Positions 50,454-60,320 of a DNA stretch of 64,000 bases are shown here, in pieces; position 1 is the stretch's first letter; the number at the start of each line of letters is the position of its first letter. This DNA comes from JACKII01 sp041687435 (GTDB lineage: Bacteria; Pseudomonadota; Alphaproteobacteria; Bin95): NCBI GenBank assembly GCA_041687435.1, contig JAWLBX010000014.1, forward strand, positions 1-64,000. Direction: 5' to 3'. The notes below the pieces were generated by a model. That model did not search any database, was not told the origin of the DNA, and worked only from the letters and a program-made list of their open reading frames with translations. The translations under genes were made by a program, and so were the position numbers.

Positions 50454-51728
50454 ATGGGCGCGAACCCGATGCCTGCTGCCCTGCCAGACCAGACTGCGCT
50501 GATCACAGCGGCATTCCTGTTCACCTATATCGGCATGGCATTGGGCCGGGTGCCGGGCCTGCGCATGGACCGGACCGGCATCGCCCTGTTGGCGGTGGCG
50601 GTACTGCTGGCGTTCGGTGCGACCGATGCGGCGCGTATCGGCGCGGCGCAGGATGTGCCCACGCTTCTGGTGCTATTTGCGCTGATGATCCTGTCGGCAC
50701 AGTTCGCCGGCGCCGGCTTCTATGGCCTATGTGCCCGCCGCATCACGAACGCAAAGGCCGGGCCTCGGGCGCTTTTGGCGATGACGGTTGCGTTGGCCGG
50801 CGTGCTTTCCGCGGTGCTGGCCAATGACATCGTCGTGTTTGCCCTGGCACCGCTGCTTTGCCAGGGTCTGGCAGCACGCGGCCTGGACCCAAGGCCTTTT
50901 CTCGTCGGCCTTGCCGGCGGTAGCAATGCGGGTTCGGCCGCAACACTGATCGGCAATCCCCAGAACATCCTGATTGGTCAGGTAAGTGGTCTGGACTTCT
51001 TGACATTCGCTGCGGTCTGCGCACCGCCAGCACTGATGGCCATGCTGGCGGTGCATGTGACGGTCTGCGTTGTCTGGCGAAAGGAGCTTGCTGCCGTCCA
51101 TCCCCCCACCACGCCGCCACCGGCCCCGGGCGTCCACGATCATTTCCAGATCGGCAAAGGATTGCTGGCGACTGGCGTGCTGATCGCCCTGTTTGCGACG
51201 CCGCTGCCGCGTGAGGTCAGCGCCCTGGCCCTCGCGGGCCTTTTGCTCGCCAGCCGGCGCATGGCCAGCCGGGATATGATCGGCGCGGTCGATTGGCATT
51301 TGCTGTTGCTGTTCGCCTGCCTGTTCACCGTCACCGCCGCCTTCGCCGGCACCGGCCTCGGCCAAACAGGCATGGATTGGCTGGCCAAGGCCGGCCTGTT
51401 GCCGGAAACCCTGGCGATCCTGGCCCCGCTCTCACTCGCCCTCAGCAACACAATCGGCAACGTGCCGGCCGTGATCCTGCTGCTGACGGTGTGGGCGGAC
51501 CCGCCAACGAATGCGCTCTACGGCCTCGCGCTGCTATCGACCTTGGCGGGAAATCTGCTGCTGGTCGGCAGCCTCGCCAACCTGATCGTCGCAGAACGGG
51601 CGGAGCATGTGGGTGTCCGGCTCAGTTTTGCCGATTTCGCACGGGCAGGCGTTCCGATGACGCTGCTGTCCATGGCCGCCGCCTGTCTCTGGCTCTGGGC
51701 AGGTGGCTGGATGGCATGGGCCGGTTGA
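50454..51728 (+). CDS. Anion permease of the ArsB/NhaD-SLC13 type
   Basis: 424 residues with ten to eleven hydrophobic segments. The two inverted repeat motifs characteristic of ion-transporter (IT) superfamily members are visible: LANDIVVFALAPLL with GSNAGSAATLIGNPQNILIG (about 115-170), and the second half's LSNTIGNVPAVILLL with STLAGNLLLVGSLANLIV (about 320-375). These hairpins hold the sodium and anion sites. The substrate (a carboxylate, phosphate or arsenite) cannot be read. The ATG at 50454 or a nearby ATG at 50469 could be the start. It lies between the alpha-E pair and the ABC importer and seems independent of both. Confidence 0.85.
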   Translation: MGANPMPAALPDQTALITAAFLFTYIGMALGRVPGLRMDRTGIALLAVAVLLAFGATDAARIGAAQDVPTLLVLFALMILSAQFAGAGFYGLCARRITNAKAGPRALLAMTVALAGVLSAVLANDIVVFALAPLLCQGLAARGLDPRPFLVGLAGGSNAGSAATLIGNPQNILIGQVSGLDFLTFAAVCAPPALMAMLAVHVTVCVVWRKELAAVHPPTTPPPAPGVHDHFQIGKGLLATGVLIALFATPLPREVSALALAGLLLASRRMASRDMIGAVDWHLLLLFACLFTVTAAFAGTGLGQTGMDWLAKAGLLPETLAILAPLSLALSNTIGNVPAVILLLTVWADPPTNALYGLALLSTLAGNLLLVGSLANLIVAERAEHVGVRLSFADFARAGVPMTLLSMAAACLWLWAGGWMAWAG

Positions 51729-51843
51729 ATGCCGCCTGCCTCAGGAACAGGCAGACAGGGCAGCGCAAAGTCTGGTATTACCCCACGTGTCGGTGCGCCG
51801 CCCGGCACCGCATCCAGGAAAAATAACGGGAGGATCAAACCTC

Positions 51844-53010
51844 ATGTCCCGCACCGTCAAGGCTGCCCTCGCCGGGCTCGCCACCGGCCTTTTGCTGCAC
51901 TCCGTCGCTGCCGCCGCCGAGATCAAGGTCGGCCTGCTGTTGCCATATTCCGGCGTCTATGCCGCGCTCGGCCAGGAAATCGACGACGGATTCGCGCTCG
52001 CGCTCGAGACCCACGGCGAGGCGTCCGGCGCGACCTTCGAACTGGTGCGCGAGGATACGGAGGTCAAACCGCCGGTCGGTCTCGCCAAGGCCAAGAAGCT
52101 GATTCTGCAGGATCAGGTCACCATCATGGCCGGCATCGTCTCCTCCGGCGTGCTGGGCGCGGTGCGCGATCTGGTGCACGGGGCAGAGGTGCCGCTGATC
52201 GTCGCCAACGCCGGCAACGATCAGGCCACGGGCGAGCGGTGCAGCCCCTATATCGTCCGCCTGTCCTTCTCCAACAGCCAGGTGAACCGGCCGATGGGGC
52301 CCTGGATGTACGATCAGGGCGTGCGCAAGGTCTACACCCTGGCGCCGGACTACGCGGCCGGCCGCCAGATGATCGAGACGTTCGCCGCTGCCTTTACGGA
52401 AGCTGGTGGCAAGGTGGTCGGGCAGGACTATACCCCCTTCCAGAAGACCCAGGATTTCGGTCCCTACCTGACCAAGGCCAAATCCAGCGGCGCCGATGCG
52501 GTGTTCGTGTTCTATGCCGGCGGCGAGGCCATTTCATTCGTCAAACAGTACGACAGCTTCGGTCTGAAGGAGACCATGCCGCTTTATGCTTCCGGCTTCC
52601 TGACTTCGCCGCTCTACGTCAACGCACAGGGGCCGGCGGCGGAGGGCGTGATTACCTCGCTGCACTACATCCCAACCCTGGATACGCCTGTGAACAAGGC
52701 GTTTGTAAAAGCCTTCAAAGCCAAGACCGGGCGCGAACCGTCGGAATACGCGGTGCAGGGCTACGATAGCGCTCGCGCTCTGATCGAGGCGGTGAAATCC
52801 GGTGCGACCGACCGCAAATCCATTGCCGCAGCGTTGCCCAAGGTCAAGTTCGAGGGACCGCGCGGCCAGCTTTCGATTGACCCGACAACCAACAACATCG
52901 TCCAGCCGATCTATGTCTACGAGACGGTGCAGGGCGAGAACGGCCTGACTCAGAAGCTGCTCGCCACCCTGCCGGACGAGCGCGACCCGGTGAACGGCTG
53001 CAAGATGTAA
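51844..53010 (+). CDS. Liv-type ABC transporter substrate-binding protein
   Basis: 388 residues. A signal peptide (KAALAGLATGLLLHSVAAAA) leads into the type I binding-protein fold, opening EIKVGLLLPYSGVYAALGQE with the middle segment IMAGIVSSGVLGAVRDL and the typical VFVFYAGGEAISFVKQY. A cysteine pair (GERCSPYI and NGCKM) could form a disulfide. Ligands of such receptors range from branched-chain amino acids to aromatic acids, so the substrate stays open. A GGAGG ribosome site 10 bases before the ATG supports the start. It heads an operon of five transporter genes. Confidence 0.92.
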   Translation: MSRTVKAALAGLATGLLLHSVAAAAEIKVGLLLPYSGVYAALGQEIDDGFALALETHGEASGATFELVREDTEVKPPVGLAKAKKLILQDQVTIMAGIVSSGVLGAVRDLVHGAEVPLIVANAGNDQATGERCSPYIVRLSFSNSQVNRPMGPWMYDQGVRKVYTLAPDYAAGRQMIETFAAAFTEAGGKVVGQDYTPFQKTQDFGPYLTKAKSSGADAVFVFYAGGEAISFVKQYDSFGLKETMPLYASGFLTSPLYVNAQGPAAEGVITSLHYIPTLDTPVNKAFVKAFKAKTGREPSEYAVQGYDSARALIEAVKSGATDRKSIAAALPKVKFEGPRGQLSIDPTTNNIVQPIYVYETVQGENGLTQKLLATLPDERDPVNGCKM

Positions 53011-53071
53011 CGCAGCCAATGGGGAGGGGCGCACCCTCCCCTGCGGGCGCGCAAGGGAGTCCTGCCAGGGC

Positions 53072-53938
53072 ATGAGTGATACCGGATTCTGGGCGTTGCA
53101 GACGCTGAATGCGCTGCAACTCTCCATGCTACTGTTTCTGCTGTCGATCGGACTGACCGTGATTTTCGGCCTGATGCACTTCGTCAATCTGGCCCATGGC
53201 GCACTCTATGCCCTCGGTGCCTATCTGGCGGCGACCCTCGCCGGACTCGGCGGCTATTGGCTGGGGTTCCTGCTGGCGCCGGTCGGCGTCGCCGCGGTCG
53301 GGGTGCTGCTCTATGCCGGCCTGATCCGGCACTTGCGGCAGGCCGGGCCGATGGCGCAGGTGCTGGTGACCTTCGGCCTGATCTTCGCCCTCCTGGACCT
53401 CACCCGCATCGTCTGGGGCGACCTGCCACTCAGCCTGAACACGCCGGAGGTATTGACGGGCCGGGTGGCGCTGCTCGGCGTCAAGTATCCCACCTACCGG
53501 CTGTTCGTCATCGCCTTGGGCCTTGCGGTACTGGCCGGGCTCGCCCTGGTGCTGAACCGCACCCAGGTCGGCGCGATGATCCGGGCGGGGGTCGACAACG
53601 ATGCCATGGCCGCCTGCCTCGGCATCCGGGTGGAGCGACTGTTCTTTCTGGTGTTTTGCGTCGGCTGCGCGCTGGCCGGGCTTGCCGGCGCGGTGGCCGC
53701 GCCGCTGCTCTCCGTCCGGCCGGAGATGGGGCTGGAAATCCTGATCCCGACCCTGATCGTGATCGTGATCGGCGGCCTCGGCAGCCTGAAGGGCGCGGTC
53801 GCCGGCTCGCTGGTGTTCGGTTTCGTGCAGACCTTCGGCGCCGTGCTGGCGCCGCAACTGGCCTCGGTCCTGATCTACGGCCTACTCGCTGCCGTGCTGG
53901 TGCTGCGCCCGGCCGGCCTGTTCCCAGCACGGGGCTAG
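53072..53938 (+). CDS. livH: Liv-type ABC transporter permease (LivH family)
   Basis: 288 residues with about eight hydrophobic segments. LivH features are FGLMHFVNLAHGALYALGAYL near the N-terminus, the coupling-helix segment GAMIRAGVDNDAMAACLGIRVERLF (the EAA-like loop, about 170), and LIPTLIVIVIGGLGSLKGAVAGSL near the C-terminus. With LivM it forms the membrane channel of the importer. It lies 61 bases after the receptor gene and 11 bases before livM. Confidence 0.92.
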   Translation: MSDTGFWALQTLNALQLSMLLFLLSIGLTVIFGLMHFVNLAHGALYALGAYLAATLAGLGGYWLGFLLAPVGVAAVGVLLYAGLIRHLRQAGPMAQVLVTFGLIFALLDLTRIVWGDLPLSLNTPEVLTGRVALLGVKYPTYRLFVIALGLAVLAGLALVLNRTQVGAMIRAGVDNDAMAACLGIRVERLFFLVFCVGCALAGLAGAVAAPLLSVRPEMGLEILIPTLIVIVIGGLGSLKGAVAGSLVFGFVQTFGAVLAPQLASVLIYGLLAAVLVLRPAGLFPARG

Positions 53939-53949
53939 AGACGGCGCGC

Positions 53950-54918
53950 ATGTTCCGCCACACGCCGCTCCGCTATGCAACGCTGCTGCTGCTCGCCGCC
54001 GCCGGTATTCTTTATGCCTTCACCACCGGCTATTTCGGGTTGGAGATCCTGGCGGAAATCGCGATCCTCGCCATGCTGGCGGTCAGCCTGGACTTGGTCG
54101 CGGGCTTCGGCGGCATGGTCTCGCTCTGCCATGGCGCGCTGATGGGCGCCGGCGCCTACGCTTATGCCCTGCTGAGCACGGAGGCTGGGCTGAGCCCACC
54201 GCTCGCCATGGCCGCCGCCATGGCGCTGGCCGGTGCTGCGGCCTGGCTGATCGGCGCGATCTGCGCCCGTACGCAAGGCATTTTCTTCATCATGGCCACC
54301 CTGGCATTCGGCCAGATGGGCTACGCCTACGTGTTCGAGTCGCCCCTGTTTGGCGGCGACGACGGCCTGGCCGGCATCCCGCGCCTGGACCTTTCCGCGC
54401 TCGGCATAAACCTGGGCGATTCCCGAACCTTTGCACTGTTCTGCCTGGCCGCGCTGGCGCTCGCCTATGGCTTTGCGGCGCTGCTGCTCCGCTCCGGCAT
54501 GGGCCGCAGTCTGGTCGGCATCCTGCACAACGAGCAGCGCATGCGGGCGCTGGGCCTGACGGTCTGGCGGACCAAGGCGGACATGTTCGGCCTTTCCGGC
54601 ATGATCGCGGGTGCGGCCGGCGCGCTCGCAGCCCAGCACAGCATGTTCATCTCGCCGGGCCTGCTTTCCTGGACGGTTTCGGGCGAGGCGCTGGTGGTGG
54701 TGATCCTGGGCGGCCTCGGCACCCTTGTCGGGCCGCTGGTCGGCGCGGCTGCCTTCGTCAGCCTGAAGCACGAGGTCGCTGCCTACACCAACCACTGGCA
54801 CCTGATCGTCGGCGCGATCCTGATCGCCGTGGTGATGACCCGCGCCAACGGCCTGTTCGGCTGGCTGGAGAGCCGCCTTGTACGCCTGCGGCCATCACGG
54901 AGCACCGACGATGCTTGA
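53950..54918 (+). CDS. livM: Liv-type ABC transporter permease (LivM family)
   Basis: 322 residues with about nine hydrophobic segments. Typical LivM phrases are LDLVAGFGGMVSLCHGALMGAGAY (about 50), TLAFGQMGYAYVFE, the coupling segment GRSLVGILHNEQRMRALGLTV (about 190), and VVILGGLGTLVGPLVGA near the end. The ATG at 53950 is chosen because it begins just after the livH stop; the same frame is open far upstream inside livH. It overlaps livG by 8 bases. Confidence 0.92.
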   Translation: MFRHTPLRYATLLLLAAAGILYAFTTGYFGLEILAEIAILAMLAVSLDLVAGFGGMVSLCHGALMGAGAYAYALLSTEAGLSPPLAMAAAMALAGAAAWLIGAICARTQGIFFIMATLAFGQMGYAYVFESPLFGGDDGLAGIPRLDLSALGINLGDSRTFALFCLAALALAYGFAALLLRSGMGRSLVGILHNEQRMRALGLTVWRTKADMFGLSGMIAGAAGALAAQHSMFISPGLLSWTVSGEALVVVILGGLGTLVGPLVGAAAFVSLKHEVAAYTNHWHLIVGAILIAVVMTRANGLFGWLESRLVRLRPSRSTDDA

Positions 54919-55654
54919 AACCCGCAGCCTCTGCAAAAGCTTCGGCGCGATCCAGGTCACGCGCGACGTCTCGCTGAACCTGGAAAGGGGCGAGCGCCGC
55001 GTGCTGCTGGGTCCGAACGGCGCCGGTAAGACCACGCTATTCCACCAGTTGACGGGAGAGGTGAGGCCGGACAGCGGCAGCATCCACCTGGGCGGAGAGG
55101 ACATCACCCGCCTCCCGGCCGCTGCCCGCGCCCGGCGGGGCCTGGCCCGAAGCTATCAGCGCAACACCCTGTTCGATGGGCTTACGGTCGCGGAGAATCT
55201 GGGCCTCGCCGCCGCCATCGCCCAGGGCTCCGCCCGCAGCCTAGCAAGCGACAGCCTGGCGCAGCCAGAGGTGCGCGAGACCGTGGCAGAAGTTGCCGCG
55301 CAAACGAACCTGACGCCGGTACTCGACCAGACCGTCAGCGCCATTTCCTATGGCGCGCGCAGACAGGTGGAGGTGGCGCTGGCTCTTGCCACCAGGCCCA
55401 GCGTCATCCTGATGGACGAGCCCACATCCGGCGTCAGCCCGGAGATGGCCAACAGCCTGCACGCCCTCCTCCACAGTCTGCCGCGCGACCTGACGCTGCT
55501 CATCATCGAGCACGACATGGACTTGGCCTTCGACATCGCCGACACGGTGACGGTGCTGAATCATGGCGAGGTCGTGTTCGACGGCACGCCCGGCGACGCC
55601 CGCAACAGCCCGCTGCTGAGGGAGATCTATCTGGGGAGCTGGGGCGATGCTTGA
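54911..55654 (+). CDS. livG: Liv-type ABC transporter ATPase (LivG family)
   Basis: 247 residues. Walker A is GPNGAGKTT (about 36-44), and Walker B with the catalytic Glu is VILMDEPTSGVSP (about 163). The ABC signature reads ISYGARRQVEVA where most ATPases have LSGGQ; this SYGxxR form is common in LivG proteins. The H-loop is IIEHDM. It starts inside the end of livM and overlaps livF by 8 bases. Confidence 0.92.
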   Translation: MLETRSLCKSFGAIQVTRDVSLNLERGERRVLLGPNGAGKTTLFHQLTGEVRPDSGSIHLGGEDITRLPAAARARRGLARSYQRNTLFDGLTVAENLGLAAAIAQGSARSLASDSLAQPEVRETVAEVAAQTNLTPVLDQTVSAISYGARRQVEVALALATRPSVILMDEPTSGVSPEMANSLHALLHSLPRDLTLLIIEHDMDLAFDIADTVTVLNHGEVVFDGTPGDARNSPLLREIYLGSWGDA

Positions 55655-56351
55655 ACTTCGCGCCGTGGACAGCGGCTATGGCGAAACCCAGGTGCTCTAC
55701 GGCATGGATTTCCGGGCCGGAGCGGGCCGGGTGCTCGCCCTGCTCGGCCGGAACGGTGCGGGCAAGAGCACGACGCTCAAGACCGTCATGGGCCTGCTGC
55801 CGGTGCAAGGCGGCGAGGTGCGCCTTGACGGCCAGCCCCTCGCCGGCCTCCGCCCCGACCAGATCGCCCGGCGCGGCATCGCCTATGTGCCGGAAACCCG
55901 CGACATCTTCCCCTCGCTCAGCGTGCGCGAGAACCTGCAAATCGCCGGGCGCGTTTCGATCTCTACGGACCCCACAGCCTGGACGATGGAGCGTGTCCTC
56001 GACCTGTTCCCGGCGCTGGCCGGGCGCCTGGACAACGGCGGCACCCAGCTTTCCGGCGGCGAACAGCAGATGCTGGCGATTGCCCGCGCGCTGCTGATGA
56101 ATCCCCGGCTGTTGCTGCTGGACGAGCCGACCGAGGGCCTCGCCCCGATCATCGTGCGCACCATCCACGACAAGCTGGCAGGGTTGAAAGCCACCGGCCT
56201 GACCATCGTTCTGGTGGAACAGAATTTCGGCTTCGCCACCAGCCTTGCCGACGATGTGGCCATTGTCGGGCGCGGCCGGATCGTCTGGCAGGGCTCTCCC
56301 GTAGCGATCCGGGCGGATACGGAGGCCCAGCATCTTTGGCTGGGCGTTTAG
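55647..56351 (+). CDS. livF: Liv-type ABC transporter ATPase (LivF family)
   Basis: 234 residues. Walker A is GRNGAGKST (about 34-42), the signature is LSGGEQQMLAIARAL (about 133), Walker B is LLLLDEPTEGLAP, and VEQNF stands in the H-loop position, a Gln/Asn variant normal for LivF. It pairs with LivG as the two motors of the importer. It is the last gene of the operon; the next gene begins 105 bases on. Confidence 0.93.
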   Translation: MLELRAVDSGYGETQVLYGMDFRAGAGRVLALLGRNGAGKSTTLKTVMGLLPVQGGEVRLDGQPLAGLRPDQIARRGIAYVPETRDIFPSLSVRENLQIAGRVSISTDPTAWTMERVLDLFPALAGRLDNGGTQLSGGEQQMLAIARALLMNPRLLLLDEPTEGLAPIIVRTIHDKLAGLKATGLTIVLVEQNFGFATSLADDVAIVGRGRIVWQGSPVAIRADTEAQHLWLGV

Positions 56352-56456
56352 CAACCGATCGCGCCCTCTCCGGCAGAAACGCCTTTTCCCCCGGTCCGGT
56401 TCTGGCCCATGCTTGGCGCCAGCAAAGAACCGACATAAACGCAAAGGACTCGCCCC

Positions 56457-57134
56457 ATGAGTGTTTACGATCTCTCGGTCACGGATGCCCTGCTCTCGAC
56501 CACCCGCGCGGTGCGCAAGCGGTTGGACCTGGAAAAGCCGGTGCCGGAGACGGTGATCCGCGAGTGCCTGGAACTGACCCTGCAGGCGCCCACCGGCAGC
56601 AACCGCCAGGGCTGGCGCTGGGTGGTGGTGACGGATGCCGGCAAGCGGCAGGCGCTGGCGGATATCTACCGCCGCGGCGCCGGCACCTATCTGCGGGATT
56701 CCCGCGTCAAGGCGGAGGAGCAGAACCGCGCGCAGGACAGCCGCGTTTACGATTCGGCCGACTATCTGGCCCAACATTTGCAGGACGTGCCGGTGCATGT
56801 GATCCCCTGCATCCGCGTCGATCACCTGCCGGCCGATCCGCCGCGCCGAGTCTGGGCCGGGCTGATGGGCTCGATCATGCCGGCGGTCTGGAGCTTCCAG
56901 CTGGCATTGCGCGCCCGCGGCCTCGGTTCCTGCCTGACCACATTGCATCTTCAGAACGAGGCGGAGGCGGCGCAGCTGCTCGGCATTCCGGAGGGCATCA
57001 TGCAGGTCGGCCTGCTGCCAGTCGCCTACACCATCGGCACCGACTTCAAGCCGGCGAAACGCCCGCCGCTGGACGAGGTGCTGCACTGGAACCAGTGGGA
57101 TGCGGACCGTGACGGCCCCGCCACCTGGGAGTGA
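56457..57134 (+). CDS. Nitroreductase family FMN enzyme
   Basis: 225 residues, the usual size. The N-terminal FMN-phosphate site is STTRAVRKRLDL (about 16), followed by LTLQAPTGSNRQGWRWVVV (about 41), with the Asn/Arg positions that clasp the flavin. Near the C-terminus LAARGLGSCLTT-like residues (ALRARGLGSCLTTLHL) fit the flavin-binding loop. Such enzymes reduce nitro-aromatics, quinones or enones with NAD(P)H. The start is placed by the conserved length and follows a modest ribosome site. It stands alone between the importer and the efflux pump. Confidence 0.88.
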   Translation: MSVYDLSVTDALLSTTRAVRKRLDLEKPVPETVIRECLELTLQAPTGSNRQGWRWVVVTDAGKRQALADIYRRGAGTYLRDSRVKAEEQNRAQDSRVYDSADYLAQHLQDVPVHVIPCIRVDHLPADPPRRVWAGLMGSIMPAVWSFQLALRARGLGSCLTTLHLQNEAEAAQLLGIPEGIMQVGLLPVAYTIGTDFKPAKRPPLDEVLHWNQWDADRDGPATWE

Positions 57135-57197
57135 CCGCGCCATTCCTCTCTGCCCGTCGAACGGGCGGGGACTGTATCCCCCTCACCCGCCAGCCGG

Positions 57198-60100
57198 TCA
57201 ACGTTCGGCGGACTCGCGGAACGGCGCGATCCGCCGGATACCGGCATAGAACAACGGCACGAACAGCACGCCCAGGATGGTTGCCGACAGCGTGCCGCCC
57301 AGAACACCGGAGCCGATGGCCGTCCGGCCTGTCGACCCTGCACCTGAACTCAGGACCAGTGGCAGCACGCCCAGCGAAAAGGCCATGGATGTCATGATGA
57401 TCGGTCGGAACCGCTGACGTGCGGCTACCAGGATGGCTTCGAACAACGGTTCCCCCGCTTCCTGTCGGTCCCGTGCGAACTCGACGATCAGGATCGCATT
57501 CTTGCCTGTCAGGCCGACCACGGTCAGCAGGGCAACCTGGAAGAACACGCCGTTTTCGAACCCGCCGATCCAGGCGCCGACCAATGCGCCCAGAATACCG
57601 ATAGGCATGGCCAGCATGACGGCAAAGGGAATCGCCCAGCTCTCATAGAGCGCGGCAAGGCAGAGAAAGACCGCCAGCAGCGACAAGGCGTAAAGCAAGG
57701 GGGCCTGGGCTCCGGACTCGCGTTCCTCCAGCGACAGACCGGTCCAGGCGAGCCCAAAGCCTTGCGGCAGTTGCGCTGCCAGCCGCTCCAGTTCCGCCAT
57801 CGACTCGCCAGTCGCCACCTCCGGCGCCGGCGTACCCTGGATCTGCATGGCCGGAATGCCGTTGTAGCGGGTCAGCCCCTGCGGGCCGAACTGCCAATTG
57901 CCCTCCGCGAAGTTCGAGAACGGCACCAGTCCGCCATGCCCGTTGCGGATGCGCCACCGCTCAATATCGGTCGGCAGGGACCGGCTCTCCGGCTCGCCCT
58001 GTACATAGACGCGTTTGATCCTGCCCTGGTCCAGGAAGTCGTTGACGTAGGCACCGGCCCAGGCAACCGAAAGCAAATCGGCAACGTCGCGCGCGTTAAT
58101 GCCGACAGCGCCGGCGGCGCGCCAGTCGATATCCAGATTGTACTGGGCCGAATCCTCCAGCCCGCTTGGCCGAATGGAACTGATCAGCGGGCTCTGCGAG
58201 GCCATCCCGAGCAACTGGTTGCGCGCTTCCAGAAGTTGTTCGTGGGTTTGGCCGGCCCGGGCTTGCAGGAACAGGTCGAAGCCGCTGACATTGCCCAGTT
58301 CCCGCACCGCCGGCGGCACCACCGGAAATACCAGCGCATCGCGGATCTGCCCCAACGCGCCGTATGCGCGGCCCGCGATTGCGTCGGCAGATTGTCCGGG
58401 GCCAGTCCGCTCGTCCCAGTCTTTCAGGCGGACAAAGCCCAGGCCCATGTTCTGCCCGCTGCCGGCAAAACTGAAGCCCATGACCGTAAAGATCGATTCG
58501 ACGTTCTCACTTTCGCCGTCAAGGAAGTGGTCTTCGATCTTCTCCAGCACGTCGATCGTGCGACCGGCCGTGGCACCGCTTGGGCCCTGGACGAAGGTGA
58601 ACAGGATGCCCTGGTCTTCCTGGGGCAGAAAACCGGTCGGCGTACGCATGAACAGCACAACCATGCAACCGGCCATCAGAAGATAGATAATGCCGACACG
58701 GAATGGTCGGCGCACGATCCAGCCAACGGATTTCACATATCCGCCCTGCGTCGCGCCGAACCCGCTATTAAACCAACCGAAAGGCCCGCGACGCTTGCGA
58801 TGGACATCGCGCTTGCGCAATAGCGTGGCGCACAAGGCAGGGGTCAGCGTCAGCGCCACCACCACCGACAATGCCATCGCCGAAACGATGGTGATGGAAA
58901 ACTGGCGGTAGATAACGCCGGTGGAACCGCCGAAAAATGCCATCGGCACGAATACCGCCGAGAGCACAAGCGCGATGCCGATCAGCGCGCCGGTGATCTG
59001 CCCCATCGACTTGCGCGTCGCCGCAATCGGCTCCAGCCCTTCTTCCTCCATCAGCCGCTCGACATTTTCAACAACGACAATGGCATCGTCCACCAAAAGG
59101 CCAATCGCCAGCACCATGGCCAGCATGGTCAAGGTGTTGATGCTGAAGCCCGCCGCCGCCAGCACGCCAAACGTGCCCAGCAGCACAACGGGCACGGCCA
59201 GCGTCGGGATGATGGTCGCCCGCAGGTTCTGCAAGAACAGCAGCATCACCAGGAAGACCAGCCCGATGGCCTCAAACAGGGTCTTGACCACTTCTTCGAT
59301 CGAGATGCGCACGAACGGCGTCGTGTCGTAGGGAATTGTATAGGAGACGTTTTCGGGGAAGAACGGCTCGATTTCCGCCAGCCGCTCGCGCACCAAATCC
59401 GCGGTTTCCAGGGCATTCGCGCCACTCGCCAGCTGGATCGCCATGCCGGCGGCCGGCTGCCGCTTGTAACGGGCCTGGGTCTGATAGCTTTCGGCCCCGA
59501 TCTCTACCCGCGCAACATCCTTCAGCAGCACAAGACCGCCATCGGTCTCGGCACGCAGAACAATCTGTTCGAAGTCCTGCGGCGTCTGCAGCAGGGATTG
59601 GGCGGTTACGGTTGCGTTCAGTTGCTGGCCTTCCGGCGCGGGCAGCTCGCCGAACGCGCCGGCCGATATCTGCGCATTCTCCGCACCCACGGCGTTGACA
59701 ACATCGGACGGCGTCATTTCGAACGCCGCGAGCTTGGAAGGGTCCAGCCAGATTCGCATGGCGTACTGCGACCCGAACACCCGCACATCGCCGACACCGG
59801 AGATGCGGCTGAACTGATCAACCATGTTCGACGTCATGTAGTCGGCCAGATCAACCTGGGTCAGCGAGCCGTCATCCGAAATCAGACCGATGACCAGAAG
59901 GAAGCCCGCGGACGACTTGCGCACGCTGATTCCCTGGCGCTGCACCGGCTCCGGCAGCAGCGGCGTCGCTTGCGCCAGTTTGTTCTGAACCTGGACCTGG
60001 GCAATGTCCGGATTGGTGCCGGTTTCGAAGGTCAGCGTGAGTTCCGACCGGCCGGCGGATGTCGAACTCGACTTGAAATATCGCAGCCCATCCAGCCCGG

Positions 60101-60308
60101 TCATCTGCTGTTCGATCACCTGGGTGACCGTGTTGGCCACCGTATCGGCGGATGCGCCCGGATAGGTCGCCGTCACCGTCACGGAGGGCGGCGCAATATC
60201 CGGATACTGCGATACCGGCAGGGTGAGGATCGACAGCAGCCCCACGCCCATGATGATGATCGAGATCACCCAGGCGAAAACCGGGCGGCTGATGAAGAAT
60301 TGTGCCAT
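57198..60308 (-). CDS. RND efflux pump inner-membrane transporter (HAE1, AcrB/MexB-like)
   Basis: 1036 residues with the duplicated RND layout: twelve membrane segments and two large periplasmic loops. The N-terminus MAQFFISRPVFAWVI is typical. The proton-relay aspartates fall at positions 407-408 in GLLVDDAIVVVENV, the same numbering as AcrB, and the relay lysine is in GLTGKNAILIVEF. The C-terminus is short. It exports drugs, solvents or bile-type compounds from the periplasm with the adaptor and an outer-membrane channel. The adaptor gene is 12 bases upstream in the operon; no TolC-type gene is in the window. Confidence 0.95.
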   Translation of the reverse strand: MAQFFISRPVFAWVISIIIMGVGLLSILTLPVSQYPDIAPPSVTVTATYPGASADTVANTVTQVIEQQMTGLDGLRYFKSSSTSAGRSELTLTFETGTNPDIAQVQVQNKLAQATPLLPEPVQRQGISVRKSSAGFLLVIGLISDDGSLTQVDLADYMTSNMVDQFSRISGVGDVRVFGSQYAMRIWLDPSKLAAFEMTPSDVVNAVGAENAQISAGAFGELPAPEGQQLNATVTAQSLLQTPQDFEQIVLRAETDGGLVLLKDVARVEIGAESYQTQARYKRQPAAGMAIQLASGANALETADLVRERLAEIEPFFPENVSYTIPYDTTPFVRISIEEVVKTLFEAIGLVFLVMLLFLQNLRATIIPTLAVPVVLLGTFGVLAAAGFSINTLTMLAMVLAIGLLVDDAIVVVENVERLMEEEGLEPIAATRKSMGQITGALIGIALVLSAVFVPMAFFGGSTGVIYRQFSITIVSAMALSVVVALTLTPALCATLLRKRDVHRKRRGPFGWFNSGFGATQGGYVKSVGWIVRRPFRVGIIYLLMAGCMVVLFMRTPTGFLPQEDQGILFTFVQGPSGATAGRTIDVLEKIEDHFLDGESENVESIFTVMGFSFAGSGQNMGLGFVRLKDWDERTGPGQSADAIAGRAYGALGQIRDALVFPVVPPAVRELGNVSGFDLFLQARAGQTHEQLLEARNQLLGMASQSPLISSIRPSGLEDSAQYNLDIDWRAAGAVGINARDVADLLSVAWAGAYVNDFLDQGRIKRVYVQGEPESRSLPTDIERWRIRNGHGGLVPFSNFAEGNWQFGPQGLTRYNGIPAMQIQGTPAPEVATGESMAELERLAAQLPQGFGLAWTGLSLEERESGAQAPLLYALSLLAVFLCLAALYESWAIPFAVMLAMPIGILGALVGAWIGGFENGVFFQVALLTVVGLTGKNAILIVEFARDRQEAGEPLFEAILVAARQRFRPIIMTSMAFSLGVLPLVLSSGAGSTGRTAIGSGVLGGTLSATILGVLFVPLFYAGIRRIAPFRESAER

Positions 60309-60320
60309 GGCCGGCTCTTT

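Noticed and set aside
57762..58823. Plus-strand ORFs opposite the RND transporter
   Set aside because: The minus strand carries AcrB-type residues at the expected positions; the plus-strand frames are shadows.
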